Assembly (NCBI GenBank): GCA_950295325.1 | Contig: OX485805.1 | Coordinates: forward strand, 27,207,501 to 27,271,500 | Direction: 5' to 3' | Origin: Polytrichum commune | Lineage: Eukaryota > Streptophyta > Polytrichopsida > Polytrichales > Polytrichaceae | Length of the DNA: 64,000 nucleotides | In this document: one piece after another, positions 42,169 through 54,729 of the stretch | Position numbering within the stretch: position 1 is the stretch's first letter | Layout of the letters: each line of letters begins with the position of its first letter | Position numbers and translations under genes: made by a program | Notes under the pieces: generated by a model | The model's input: the letters and a program-made list of their open reading frames with translations, nothing else | What the model was told of the DNA's origin: nothing | The model's database searches: none

Positions 42169-42575
42169 GTTAGAAGTAGCCGCAGCTAAGGAGCTGGGTT
42201 TATGAAGGAGCTGGGTTTATTTAGTTAGAAGTAAGGAGTTGGATTTATGAAGGAGCTGGGTTTATTTAGTTAGAAGTAAGGAGTTGGGTTTATGAAGGAG
42301 CTGGGTTTATTTAGTTAGAAGTAAGGAGCTGGGTTTATGAAGGAGCTGGATTTATTTAGTTAGAAGTAGGGAGTTGGGTTTATGAAGGAGCTGGGTTTAT
42401 TTAGTTAGAAGTAGGGAGCTGGGTTTATGAAGGAGCTGGGTTTATTTAGTTAGAAGTAGGGAGTTGGGTTTATGAAGGAGTTGGGTTTATTTAGTTAGAA
42501 GTAGGGAGCTGGGTTTATGAAGGAGCTGGGTTTATTTAGTTAGAAGTAGCCGCAGCTAAGAGCTGGGTTTATTAG
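42169..42575 (+). repeat. 45-bp minisatellite with matching end units
   Basis: About eight head-to-tail copies of a 45-bp unit (GTTAGAAGTAAGGAGTTGGG, then TTTATGAAGGAGCTGGGTTT, then ATTTA). Variation is mainly AAGGAG versus AGGGAG and GTTGG versus GCTGG. The first unit and the truncated last unit both contain the extra GCCGCAGCTAA. Every frame has stops, so it is not a coding repeat. Confidence 0.9.
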
Positions 42576-43239
42576 TTAATTAGTGCCTACTAGCCTAATT
42601 AGCCTCCCAGTTAATTAGTCTTTGGTTAGTTCAAGCTACACCCTACCTTAGATTGTTGGTTAAGTGTGTGGCTACATGGTGGCATTAAGATACAAAGTTG
42701 GTGCTAAGCTACGGGGTTGACATTAAATGTGGAGTTGACACTAAGTTGCGGAGCGGGCATCAAGTAGGGGGTTGCTATCAAGCTGAGGAGTTGGCCATTA
42801 ATTCATGGATTCAACAAGTGAAATTTTTGCTAAGACCAAAAGCTCAAGAGGAATATCGGCAAGGGCATGTGTGGCAAAGACTATGACTTGGGAGCTTGAG
42901 TCGGTTAAGGGAGTAACCATACACGATACTAGTGGTATCGAGGCATCATTGTCTCAAGCAAAGTGTGAAGCTAAGAAAATTTCAAAATAAATGAAAATCA
43001 TTAAAAAGAAGGAGTAGTGAGCTAATCACTCTCACATGGAGAGTGGAACACGCTCTAAGGGGTGAGTACGAGGAAGGGTGCTTGTGAACTCTTGGAAGAA
43101 GTTAATAAAGACTAGCACGACTAATGCATTGGTGGAGAGTTGAAGTTGAATTTCATGTTTCTACGATTCTCGACATAAGACATGTGATTCTCAAACCCAT
43201 ACCCGGACTAGGACGTTTAAGGGTGGTGGGTTTGGCCTC

Positions 43240-45900
43240 AAATAGGGTCGATCATGTATTTTTCCAATTAGCCTTAAAATGATGTCGTGTTTAAATCGAC
43301 CAAACTTACAAACTTGAAGGATAAAAATTCACGGTCTTATAAATACAAGTATAGCACCACGTCGACAATGGACCATGCAAACTAAGAGGAGACATTTATA
43401 TCCACATGGTTGCCAACAACCTATCTTGTCAATAATATATTGAACCTTATATTTGTACATTTGCTAGCGTGAATATCAATTGGCAAGCATGAAACTTTAA
43501 TATAAATTTTGGTTTTTCGACATGTGGGTTTACAAATTAATATTTTTTTCTCTCAATTGTTTACATTTACAAACCATCAATTTTGTTAGAGTGCACATCG
43601 AACTCACTTTAATTATCTATCAATTTTTAGAAACATATCCGCGTACTTGGTACAAAGGGATAGTTGGTTGTTCATATCAAATAGTTTATTAACAATTATA
43701 TTAGACATATAAATGAAGTTTAATAAAAATAATAAAAATAATTTATAATTTAAAAACTGAAAAACAACTAATAGTTATCTACATCACAATGGTGGTGCAC
43801 GCAAATTCGTGAATTTTTTTTCAATCTATACAATTCAAAAATTGTAGCTAAGGCATGATTAATCACCCACAAACATTTCTAAAATTTTAAGTCGTATACA
43901 CACTATATACTCCAAACTTCATCAACTTTTATCACTATCACCAACTTCATCATTATCAAGTTTGATAAACTATGTAAAATAGTTGTTCCAACCATCTCTT
44001 CAGATATTCATCACACATATTAGTTGCTCAAGTTCTTCACTTATTTTATAAAATTATCACCACAATAACACCTCATGAATTCCATTTTTATATGAAACAT
44101 GATATCGTTGCAATCATGTTGGTTTTCAATTAAATTGATATCGCTTGACATTGAATTATGATACAATTTCTATTGCATCATGCATCAATCATATTTTAAA
44201 ATTTAAAATGTTGTGGCTAAATATGATAGAAAATTAATTTATTAATTAATTTTAACTTGTTATTTTTCAAATGTATCGCCTTTGTAAATAGAATTAGTAT
44301 AAAATCCATAACACATAGAAAATTCAAAATAATTCAAAATAATTTAACGGCTGGAAGAAAAATGCACTTCATCAACAATACAATCGTAGTGTTTTGCAAC
44401 AAATTAATTATATATACCAATCTCTATCATTTAAGTTTATATTATGATTTCTAAATAGTTTATCACTCATATTTTTATTAGAATTGACGAACTCATTTTG
44501 AGCATGGTGATGACAACTTTCAATATTTCTTGGAAGATCCATAATATATGGATGTCAAAACAATTAATTTTTATTTTGTGAATATTGACGACCATCTCTT
44601 AACGACTACTCACGTCCCTCACAATGCACTTAATGAGTTCAATAAAATGCATATCTGATATTAAATATTCATTGAATATATTATTTGTTGCATAGAATAA
44701 AATTTTATATGCTTTATAAATTAACAGTTTAATGTGACCAATCCAAATTTTATTTATTTATTTCAGTTATATGCCATCTGAATTAATTTCTTTTATTATC
44801 GATATATATATTTATTAGTTGAAATATTAGACAAAAATTTATAAAAAATCAACGCTTAAGTTGGATGAAGAACATTGGATCGTTTATGTTGTTTTGGAAA
44901 GTCATTTCATAGTCTAATTTTTTTTATTGGTATATATGTATATCAATAAACATATAATTATTAATAAATAATTTTTGTGATTTTATAAATAAAGTCATTT
45001 ATTGACAGCCAACATATACAAAAATGATGAAATAATTGACAAACCTTGGTGTGAGCAAAAAAAAATGGATAATAAATTTTATATTTGAAATTTAATTTTT
45101 TTTATCATTTGTTCATATAGATTATTTCATTATCAAAATTGGTTAAGAAAAGAAAATTGAAATGGTAAATATGAAAATAAATATATTTTTATTGTATTAT
45201 AAGTGATTTATGTTCCTAATTAATTTTGTTAGCTTTATGTAATCAGATTTGAATATGTAATATTACAAATTTTTTAGGATCAAAATCTCATGTACAGAAA
45301 TATTAGAAATATTGATACACAATCAACACAATGTAGTTGTATTTTGCATGAATGTCAATATAGGCTTTGATGAATGGTAGTTTGCAGTGATTTCCGAATC
45401 CAAGCCTGTTCAAGTTATGAAGCTTTGAGTACTTTGATGTTCTTAGAAAAATCATATGTCAATATTTATATTACAATATATAAAATACATGATATTATAT
45501 GTGAAGGGTAGAGGCTAAATGTGTGTTGAATCCATTAATGTATTTGTAAGGATCATCAAGGGGTATCGTATACACAAATCTTGGTAAAATGATTTCGGTT
45601 AATATCATTTGCAATGAATTTAAATTGTTCATTATATCATAATGAATTTTTTTAAACCAGTCTATGACCTTGATTGCAAGAGTAGGTAGATAAATAAATA
45701 ACCCACATACACATTACAATCAAGTAGCCAATCAATATGTTTATAATTTTATTTTGTATTAACTAATTAATTCATCAACATTGTTGCATTTGATTGCATT
45801 ATGCAAGACACTAAAGTGTTTGACTACTGTATGCGTCAATATGACTATTTTTTTGTCTAAGTTGTTGGCTCTTAAAAACTATCCCATTATATTCAAACAT
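43240..45900. other. Very AT-rich block without genes
   Basis: From about 43500 to 45700 the sequence is dominated by A and T with scattered short frames. No ribosomal, transfer or structured RNA was recognised. Confidence 0.6.
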
Positions 45901-46404
45901 ATGCCTTTGTGGCATGTTTCATAACTCTCGTTCTTGTATTTACTTCATAAGAACCAACTTCCCCCGAATGCCAACATCCGCACTCATATTCAACTTGGAG
46001 AATGCATTCGCAATATCCTTCTCCGTGTATCTGAAATTTTTATTCGCCATCAACTTCTTGCAATAGCTCATTTTTACTACACTTTTGTGGTGCTTATTGC
46101 GTTTGATCAATCTTGCAGATCTAACACACGTCAAACAAATGTTGCTCGAGGACTTTATTATATCATCTCGCTCGCTTCAATGGGCATGTCCATTAGATTT
46201 GTGATAACAATTATGACCATGTTGCAATATTTTTTCTCGACGAGCCAGAGGGATTTTTTTTCTTTGTACGGCTTTGGTGTTGAGCTTCGAACTCCAATCA
46301 AAAAGCCCAAACTCTTTCAACGACCATCACTGGAATCTCTCCAACTTCTAGTTCGAAATGCTCAAGCTCCGCGGCCTCTCGCATCTCACACACCACCTTC
46401 ATCG

Positions 46405-46760
46405 ATGTGTCGCAAGTCGTGGAAGAATATGGTGCTCCTACCATCTCCCATAACACCATCAATTTTAAAACTTCTTTGATTTTTGTGTAATTTTTCATTA
46501 TCTATATTTAACCCACATTCCATCGACATATTGGTTTCCATCAAATTCATCGGTGTGTTGTAGTTGATGTCAAACATACACCTGATTTTGCGGTGATGGC
46601 CATTGTGGTGATCTTCAAGCCGTGGAAAAATATGGTGCTCCCATCCTCTCCCATAACACCATCAATTTTGAAGCTTTTTTTAAATTCTTGTGTAATGTTT
46701 TCCTATCCATAATTGACACACATTACATTGACATATTGGTTTCCATCAAATTAGCAAATC
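46405..46760 (+). repeat. Direct duplication of about 140 bp
   Basis: 'cgtggaaraatatggtgctc', 'ctcccataacaccatcaatt' and 'gacatattggtttccatcaa' occur at about 46410-46550 and 46620-46755. The surrounding open frame (45934-46479) has no recognisable product. Confidence 0.75.
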
Positions 46761-47619
46761 TTTGCAACATAACTAAAACCCAACCTTAAGTTTATACTTG
46801 CTTAGTCATTGATCCTTGATGAGAACACCGACCTGATTAAGACCTCCAAAGAGAACATCTGCCTAGAAAATTAGTTATGGTTAGCGATTTTTTTATTATA
46901 AATAGAAGGACAAACATATCATTAGACCTTATAAAACTCAAGAACTGATGGTAGTATATTACATTGTTTGCATTTGTGGGGCACTCTAAGGCATTTATTT
47001 ATGATAGACAATGAGCTTTGTGCAATTTGAAAGCAAATATAAGGCTCTGCAACTAAATATATGAAAATATTTTGAAGTTGATTTCTAGATGAATTTTACT
47101 TTTGATTTCAAGCATTTGTGGGCTAAAAGATTGGCGCATTCTAGAATATTCTAGAGATGGTTTTGAACCATTTTTGTTACACATGCCTCACTAGCCTACG
47201 AGGAAGTCGAAATAGAAAGTCAAAGAGGGCATGTTGGTGAATATTTTTGGTGTTTTGCATTGAAGAAGGGAAGCATTGGAAGTAGTAAATAAAACGCAAT
47301 GCCATGATGTTTGCAAAACTGCGGTAATCAAGTACAACACATAATAGTTATTTATTTGCATAGGCTCACCGAATCATGGGCAGAAGGTGGTGAACGGACA
47401 TCGCATGTTAGTGTTTTATTTATACTCGTAGACTTCATGTTTTTTTTCTTAGTTGTTTGCATATTTAGATTAGGTCCCCGGGGGTAGGACATTCTGTACC
47501 TTGTACGAAGTAACGTGAGTGTAAGAAGGGGTATTATTTGAGGCATTAGTGTAAATAACATACATAAGGGAGAGCTATAATTTTTCTCTAGTGTGCGCAT
47601 TTGAAAAGGTATTAAATAT

Positions 47620-48100
47620 TTTGGAAGTAAGGTAGATTTGCAAAAGGGAGCCCTAAGACTCAAAGGAAAAACCAACATTAGATGTGTTAGTTTCATCCAA
47701 TTCACACTTTCATCCATTGTTGTCACATATTAATAGTCCTTAGTGACTACCATGTCCATTCTGGTCAGGGCTTGCATTTGAGTTCTAAGTTTTTACAAAT
47801 TGGAGGCTCTTGGAGAGCTCATGGGCTCCCTTCAATTTTGCTCTCTGGATTGTGGGTAAGTTGTTATGCTCTTGTCCTTGTCTGTTTGATGCAGTTATTG
47901 AGTTACATGCTATGGATGAAAAAAAAACTCAAACACTTTCTCACTGAAAAGTGAAAGTGGATTTTATATGTGAAAAGGCCTATTCAATTGATGATTTATT
48001 GTTTGTATATGTGGTGGAGTCATTGTATTGCAAAAGCCTAGTAAAAATACTTGAGTCCGGTTTCTAGCATATTGTTTGTACGTATACATTTGTCTTTATC
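47620..48100 (+). repeat. Dispersed repeat H, copy 2
   Basis: Second copy of the element at 27480-27985, in direct orientation about 20 kb away. Confidence 0.75.
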
Positions 48101-48865
48101 TATAAATTTCCCTTATATAGGGGGTTTAATTTCATAGTGACCCATGCACGTCATTTAGGTTTTCAATGAAGAGTTTTCCCTCCAGGGTTTACATAACCAA
48201 CCTGTTTTTAGTGCAATTAATGCAATTCCCCACCCACTAAGTTTTAATAACAGTGCACCTTTACAATATTAGTGAATTTAGCAAATTCATGATGTTGCGC
48301 TTCACCCTTGACAAACATTGGATGGCAAATATTTACACTAAACATCTGATATAGTGTGGTGTTGAAATTGGTATGCATTGTTAATTAGAGTAATCTTCAT
48401 GATTTTTCGTGTGAAACCCTCTCTATTTGACACCCAAAGATTGCAAGAGAAGTAGTGTGGGTCAATGATGGATAGTGTGGACCACACTAAAACAAATGTT
48501 TAGTGTAGTGGAACAAAATAAAGAGCTTAACTTGCTTATTGAGCCATACTGCCTATCACCAATAAATGAGTTTATGAATATATCGATCAATACCAATGAT
48601 AAAGTTAATGGATCTACTAGACCAATAAAAAGAATTCATTAGTGTTGTTTTGCCTGTGAATGTTTGTCATAGATTGCCAAATTATAAAACATTTCTATGT
48701 TTAAATTTGGCCCAAACTGCGCGCATGGATGGTCCAACTCAAATTGACAGTGTATTAAAAATTGGGATTTGGAGACTTCATTTATAGTTGACATGTAGGG
48801 AAAGCTTTGAGGGGTAAATCTCATACTACATATATATAATAGGAATAAATATCATTTTCATTGAT

Positions 48866-49011
48866 CATAACATTACTCAGTTGATGAGTTGTGTTTAGTT
48901 ATCCTGACTACAAATGTAGTGTGAAGCATTGGGATTTTGACATCCGGAGGCTTCATTCTTGAATCTACTACAGGACACATGAACACAACTCATTAGTTGA
49001 GTAATGTTATG
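48866..49011. repeat. Compact 146-bp hairpin element
   Basis: The left arm CATAACATTACTCAGTTGAT plus GAGTTGTGTT (48866-48895) is mirrored by AACACAACTCATTAGTTGAG plus TAATGTTATG (48982-49011), with only a few mismatches over 30 bp and an 86-nt loop. Confidence 0.8.
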
Positions 49012-49984
49012 ATATCGACCAAATCATTTGGAAGTATTTTCCTTCAAAAACCATATCCATGTCCACCCAAAAACACTTAATGAATCATTTCAGTTGGTTT
49101 GTTTGACGGAATGTAGAATGTTACTAGTTATGAATGCAAGATAGAGAAAATCAAGGTAAGAAAAAAACAAAGGTATCATTGACAAGCACTCATAAATGCT
49201 TGAAATTTAGGGTTCAAACTTGAACCGCTATTAGCAATCACTGCAAATCTTCCTAAGATGAACAATAATTCATGCGCATAATGTTGGGAGTATAACTCCG
49301 CGTAATTTCCAAGTTCAGCTTGAATGAATGAATAGTGAATGAATATTCTACAATTGTTCGTGGGGCCCATGGAATATAATTGATGTATTCCAAGGTCATG
49401 GAATCGACCCACATGGCTGAATAATGTTATGTCAATTTGCTTCTTTCTTTTTGGCCTATAAGTTTGTCCATAAATGAATGTATGCAAATGAATATGAAAA
49501 CTAGATAACTAATGTGGATGTAACTAAGTTAACCTCATAGAATTAAGATTCTATGTAAGAAACTAGATAGAGCTTATCTAGAACTTGAGCTAACTCCCAC
49601 TCTTAAGGTAAGGCACAGGGGGGAGCTATAGACGAGGAGAGGTCAAAGCACTTTGGTAAATTTGATTGTTGAATAAGAATAATCTTCTATCTTGTAGCAC
49701 CCAATGCATGTCATTATGAAAAGCCTATATGTTTTAGAATCAAATTTTTGTCTATTTGACTTATGAAACTTGGGAAATTTTTTGAACAAAACAACTTTGA
49801 ACTTTGAACTTTGAACAATGGACAAAGTGTTACTTGTGTACCACATTGTTTATACACCATATCAACTTTTTAACATGCTCCAATCAACTACTACGTGACA
49901 TATGGCACCCTCACTCAACAAAATAACTAACTTGCACCAAACTAAAAGTCATGAATGTGGGTCTTTATTTCACACACTCTTTTC

Positions 49985-50330
49985 AACTGGACGCTTATAT
50001 ATAAATATATTGTGATATACCCTAATATATCAATGTACCTATTTATACGGTATACAACAAGCCTTGTAGAGAAAAACTGGCACCCAAAAAACCACTTGTT
50101 ACAATGAGATTGGACTATGTATTCAACATATGGGCATTGTTCTTGGATCAATAGTAAAACACAATTACAAGAACCTCTGTGATCACTTAAAATGAATTAG
50201 AATATTCACTTTGACATTCTTGTAACTATTGCATCTCAACTCCTAATTTGAAACTTGAAACGATAATTTGCGTAATTTGCAATTGTTAACGGGATGCGAC
50301 AATTTCCGATCCAATTAACTATGTACCTTA
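49985..50330 (+). repeat. Rep-B diverged copy
   Basis: 'caatgagattggactatgta', 'ggatcaatagtaaaacacaa', 'tgatcacttaaaatgaatta' and 'gaaacttgaaacgataattt' match 20782-21150 and 22725-23080. Confidence 0.55.
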
Positions 50331-51334
50331 CTACAACATATGTAAATGAATTGTTGTAGGACGGCGTCCAAGGGTCTCTAGCCCAGGGGTCCGTCTAGTG
50401 GACGGGAGCCTAAACCCTAAACCCTTAACGTTTTTGGTTGTCCGAAACTCCAAAAACGCCTCGCGAAAAATCACTTACTCTGTTATAGAATTCCACTTGT
50501 CTTGATGAATTTTCCCTCCATCGAGTTAAATCCAAATTCACCTCCTCAGGTTGATTGCTTCGAGCTCGAAACCTCACAGGAGATTTTGGTCATTTTGATA
50601 TGATTTTTGTTGTCTATTTGAACCAAGAGCTGCTTATTCAAATTCATCGACATTTTCTTGAAAAGCACTGACTCTTTGTTGGTTCATCACACTTAAAATT
50701 AACGCCTCGGTGATCCCAGTTGATGCAGGTTCAATGACTAATTCAGGAGTTAGGGTCTGGTCTGAGGAATTTCAACGAGTGTGAGATGCGTTGTGGTCAA
50801 GTTGTTCATCCGCCCTTGTCATTCCTGGTGAGTTCTTCCCTCTACTTGACTTATAAGATTCCTTGACCATCTTGAATATTAGCCAATACACTGCAAGGTT
50901 TTGAATTTTTTATAGTGCAGATTATCAGTGACCTGGTGATGTTGTGGTGAAGATAGGATTGAGATATGAAAGGGATTGTGCAGTAGTTCCAACGTTGTGC
51001 TCTTTTAGGAACTGACGATGAAATGGTCATGGCTAATGCCATACAGCTCTCTGTGACCGAAGCATATACCTTGAGAAATGAGAAAGAGGTGATTCGGATG
51101 TTGTCACCTGCGTGAATTATGGCGGTGCTTCACCTTTAGGTTAGTCTAATTCTATATGAAATTCTGAAACTGACGTTACGAGAATTAAAGAGACCTTTGA
51201 AGAACATTGCCTCTTTTCAAAGGTGAACACCTTAAACGGGCGCAGACAAGATAGAATCGAGATATGCAAGGGGGTTGTGTAGTTCCAAAGACTCTGTTGT
51301 TTGTAGGAACTGAAGATAAATTTACCACGACTAA
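50331..51334. other. Gene-free stretch
   Basis: No gene seen. 51080-51240 contains the first of three related segments that recur at 51720-51860 and 52434-52585. Confidence 0.45.
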
Positions 51335-51690
51335 GGTAGATGGGTCTGAAATGGTTACTGACTAGCCGATTTCTCCTAGGATATGAAACACACGATTAGC
51401 CACTTTCAGGCCAAATCCAGGCCGAAGCCATTTTCCTCATAATTTTCATAGCTCATATGAATATTCTATCCATTATCAAATTAAAGATTCTCGAGCACCA
51501 TCAAATGGTCATATAGGTCCTCCCTGATTATGTTGACTATTGAGCCTAGAATAGTTATCATATTTTGAGCATGCAACTCAATCTTTTTTAAATGCATGTC
51601 TTTGTGGTATCCATTCTTGGAACCACATACCACTCAAATATACATGTCCTAATAAAAAATGTAACCAAATACAAGATGTCTACCTTAAGT
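51335..51690 (-). repeat. Rep-B2 copy
   Basis: 'gaaacacacgattagccact', 'tcctccctgattatgttgac', 'tattgagcctagaatagtta' and 'atacatgtcctaataaaaaa'. It lies about 480 bp upstream of the VOC gene. Confidence 0.65.
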
Positions 51691-51719
51691 CCCACGTGCA
51701 CAAAGAGTGTAGCTCTCCA

Positions 51720-52860
51720 CGACAGAAGCCTAAAACTAAAGAAAAGGAAAAGAGATGACTCTGGTGATGCCACTGGTGTGAATTATGGTGTTACCTCATT
51801 TTTCAAGTTAATCCAATTAGATATGTAGTTTTGAAAGGGACACAATGAGAATTAGAGGGACCTTGAAAGACAAGTACTAAGAAGCTCACCCATCCAAGCA
51901 CTTTTCTGGCCTCAGGCACAACCTTGGAGTTCCCATGGCATCTTGGGTTTAAGCCACCCCTTTACACTTAAGACTTCAGTTCCGTGTTGTTGACTGAGGG
52001 GGAGTGGCAGAGAGTTTGAAAGAGCTGAAAGAGAGATTGATAGTGTAACTAGAAGACAATTCATGTCCGGGCTGAGCAGTAATGGTTTCTGGTGTTATTT
52101 GTTGCAGGCGGGAGGAATTTGGGATTAGGTCGGAAGAGTAAGTTATAGGGTTTATTTTAATAAACATAGGGATGGGGGCAGTGTTGAAGTATCTGGTGCT
52201 ATTGCACGTGGATGTGCCCCGTGCAGCACAGTTCTATGCACACGGATTGGGTTTGGCAGTGAATGTGTGCACTTCCAAGTGGGCTGAACTTCAGTCTGGA
52301 CCTTGTAAAATTGCTCTCATGGAAGCCCCCAGGTCTTCTTCTATCCACTTCCTCTGCTTTTTGAAGATGCAATGCTGGTTTTCTATCTACATTGCCGGTC
52401 ACACATGCAAGTAGTCTTAGGCCCCTTAAAAGAAAGAAAAGAAAGACGATTTCGATGTTGCCACCGGCGTGAGATATGGTGTTGCTTCATTTTTGAGTTG
52501 GTCTAAGTCTATATGTAATCCCGAAACTAGCATTGCAAGAATTAGAAGGTCCCTGACGACTGGTGCCTCCTTTTGAAGGTGAACAGAACGGGCGTGGACA
52601 AGCCAAATGGCACCTATCTCACCCAAGGGCAAGTCCCTAGGTTTCCCACATTGTTGGTTGCAAGTATTTGGTTCACTTAATTACCCCCACTATGATTGGG
52701 TGGACCATATGTGGTAGGATGCATTGGAAGTGCTAGGAAGCTCACCCATCCAAGTACTATTTTCTGGCCTTGGGCAGCTAACCTCGGAGTTCTCATGGGA
52801 TCCAGATTAAGGCCTTGGGTTAAAGCCACCCGGGCCCCTTCACACTAGATCTTGAGTTGA
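51720..52860. repeat. Related direct repeats around the VOC gene's first exon
   Basis: Segment one ('gatgccactggtgtgaatta...ttagagggacc', 51755-51850) recurs inside intron 1 at 52450-52550. Segment two ('aagctcacccatccaagc', 51887-51960) recurs at 52738-52840. Their order is the same in both places, with exon 1 between them. Confidence 0.65.
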
Positions 52861-54108
52861 GAGCTTGAACTTGTAAATTCTAGGAGTTTGATAATTGATA
52901 TTGACAAGCTTTCATCCATAGCTTCAACTATCGACAGCTTCACGAATTCTCAAGCTCTCCATAGTTTGAGCAAGTGTAAAGTGGCCATACTCAAAGTGAG
53001 ATATCAAGGGCGGGGATGACATTAAACAAAGAAGCATTCGTGCAAGCCAAAGAATGCTTGAAGGCCCATTGGTTTGGTTCTCACAGAATGAGAGCTTGAA
53101 CTCTTGACATTCCTAGCCTAGGAGGCAGCTTAGGATTTTGATGAAGAGCTTGTCAGAAATGTCCGTTGTTGCACATGAGCTCCATCTATACTCCATCTAA
53201 GTGTTGCAAGTCCAGTAAAGACCTCAAGCTCAAATGTCAAGTGGATTTGAGTGAACAGGCATGCGTAAAAGGCTCCCCCTCCAATGAGAAGGCTCCTTTC
53301 TCCTCTCTACTGTAAAGGGGGCCCTAGTCCCTCTTCATTTGGGATCACAATGTGTCAGGGAGCATGTATATTTAAGCAAGGTTTGGGGTTCAAGTGAAGA
53401 CTGTTACCTTGTTCTACCTTTCAAGAAAATGGAGGATCTTCAATCCAATCTGACAGTGAGGTTGTTCTCTGATCTGCAGCTCTGTGCAACTCACGAAAGG
53501 TTACTCGCCATTTTTGTCTTTCAATGTTGATGATATGGACAGCACAGTGGTGAGGTTGTTGTCCATGGGTGCTGAGCTCGATGGTCCAATTAAGTACCCA
53601 CCTCAGGGAAAGGTAACTGGCTTGACATACATTTTGAAGCTGACTTCATTAGTCTTTTAAGATTTGTTGGACACTTCCAACTCCACAGACAGTTTTGGCC
53701 ACTGGATTGGATCGGCAATTGTCTCATCTTGTCAGCAAGTGCAAAGTCATGAAGATTGACAGTTCAAGTTGCAGAATTAGAGTTGATATGCATAAAAATT
53801 GAAGAGTCAAACTGAAGATTCTTTGTCTCTTTAACTGATCACATACACCTTTGCAAATGTGGTTTTAACAATTGAACCTTGCGTGGTGTCTATTTAGCAC
53901 ATAGTCCAATCTCATCATAACATGTGCCTTGTGGGTTTCCGTTCTTTAGTACAAGCCCTGGTGTTCAATCTAGAGGAGTAACTAGACACCTTATATTTGC
54001 CAATTCACCTTCCTATCAATCTTAGATTTGGTATTGTTGTATACACAGGTTGCTGCAGTGCGATGCTTGGATGGGCACATGCTGGGTCTCTTTGAACCAA
54101 GCCAATAA
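52172..54108 (+). CDS. Small VOC-superfamily (glyoxalase/dioxygenase-fold) protein
   Basis: Three exons: 52172-52332, 53480-53612 and 54049-54108. Phases match (AG|C, then phase 0) and give 117 aa, the size of one VOC module pair. Visible features: N-terminal strand and helix VLLHVDVPRAAQFYAHGLGL (about 9-28), KWAELQSG (about 36-43), FLSFNVDDMDSTV (about 63-75), GAELDGPIKYPPQGK (about 84-98) and the C-terminal DGHMLGLFEP (about 106-115), where Glu is the usual metal-ligand position. Plant relatives are mostly uncharacterised glyoxalase-domain proteins; the substrate is unknown. The start is the first ATG after stops. Intron 1 contains segments repeated on the other side of exon 1, and intron 2 a Rep-B copy. 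Expression would confirm that the gene is active. Confidence 0.85.
53700..53992 (-). repeat. Rep-B copy (VOC gene intron 2)
   Basis: 'aagtcatgaagattgacagt', 'tgaagattctttgtctcttt' and 'cacatagtccaatctcatca' match 18575-18813 and 13560-13871 in the same orientation. Confidence 0.6.
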
Positions 54109-54729
54109 CAAAGTGAGGAGTACCACCATGTCCCATGTTTTAACAAAGTAGTGCAGATGTCCCTACAAGCTGGTAGATGTTCTTGAAGAATGACTGCATC
54201 CTAATTGAGAGCATTGGATTGTAGTGTCATAGTGGTGCAGGTCTATCCACTGTTAGAGCCGACAGAAAGCATAAATGCAATGCAGCTCTGATCCAAAGGA
54301 TAAGTTTGGAGATGATTTGCCAACTTCATCAGGCCCAAAGGATTAATTTATTGCTTTCAAACCTGAACTGAGGACCGCAGTTTCACATTTGCCAAACTTG
54401 ATAGAAGTTGTAAAGAGAGTGAGTGAGTGAGTTTTCGTTTAGTTAGTGGCTTCCAGATTTGCATGCTTGCCACATATGAATTCTCTCCCATGGCTGGTAA
54501 AGTTATAGTGATTCTCAACTTCCAGTGAAGATGAGATACCATGGCTGAGCAAGGCAACCTCACTCGTACATCACATACTAATTATTTCCATGCGTAAAGT
54601 CTATGATTGAGAGAGAAGCATGACAAATGTGGTGTAAATGAATTCATCATATTGCGATGTTTCTTGTGGACATTGCAGGCCATCTAAGAAAATTGGAGCA
54701 AATGTTCTGATTCATCCTAGTCTATGTTG

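Noticed and set aside
42698-42990. Possible gag start of a retrotransposon downstream of the minisatellite
   Set aside because: Only short frames of about 60 codons, no zinc knuckle or protease motif, and only a weak primer-binding-site match. Kept as a low-level hypothesis only.
45934-46479. 181-codon plus-strand frame
   Set aside because: The product has no recognisable motif and no ATG at its 5' end, and the region contains a local duplication. Not called as a gene.
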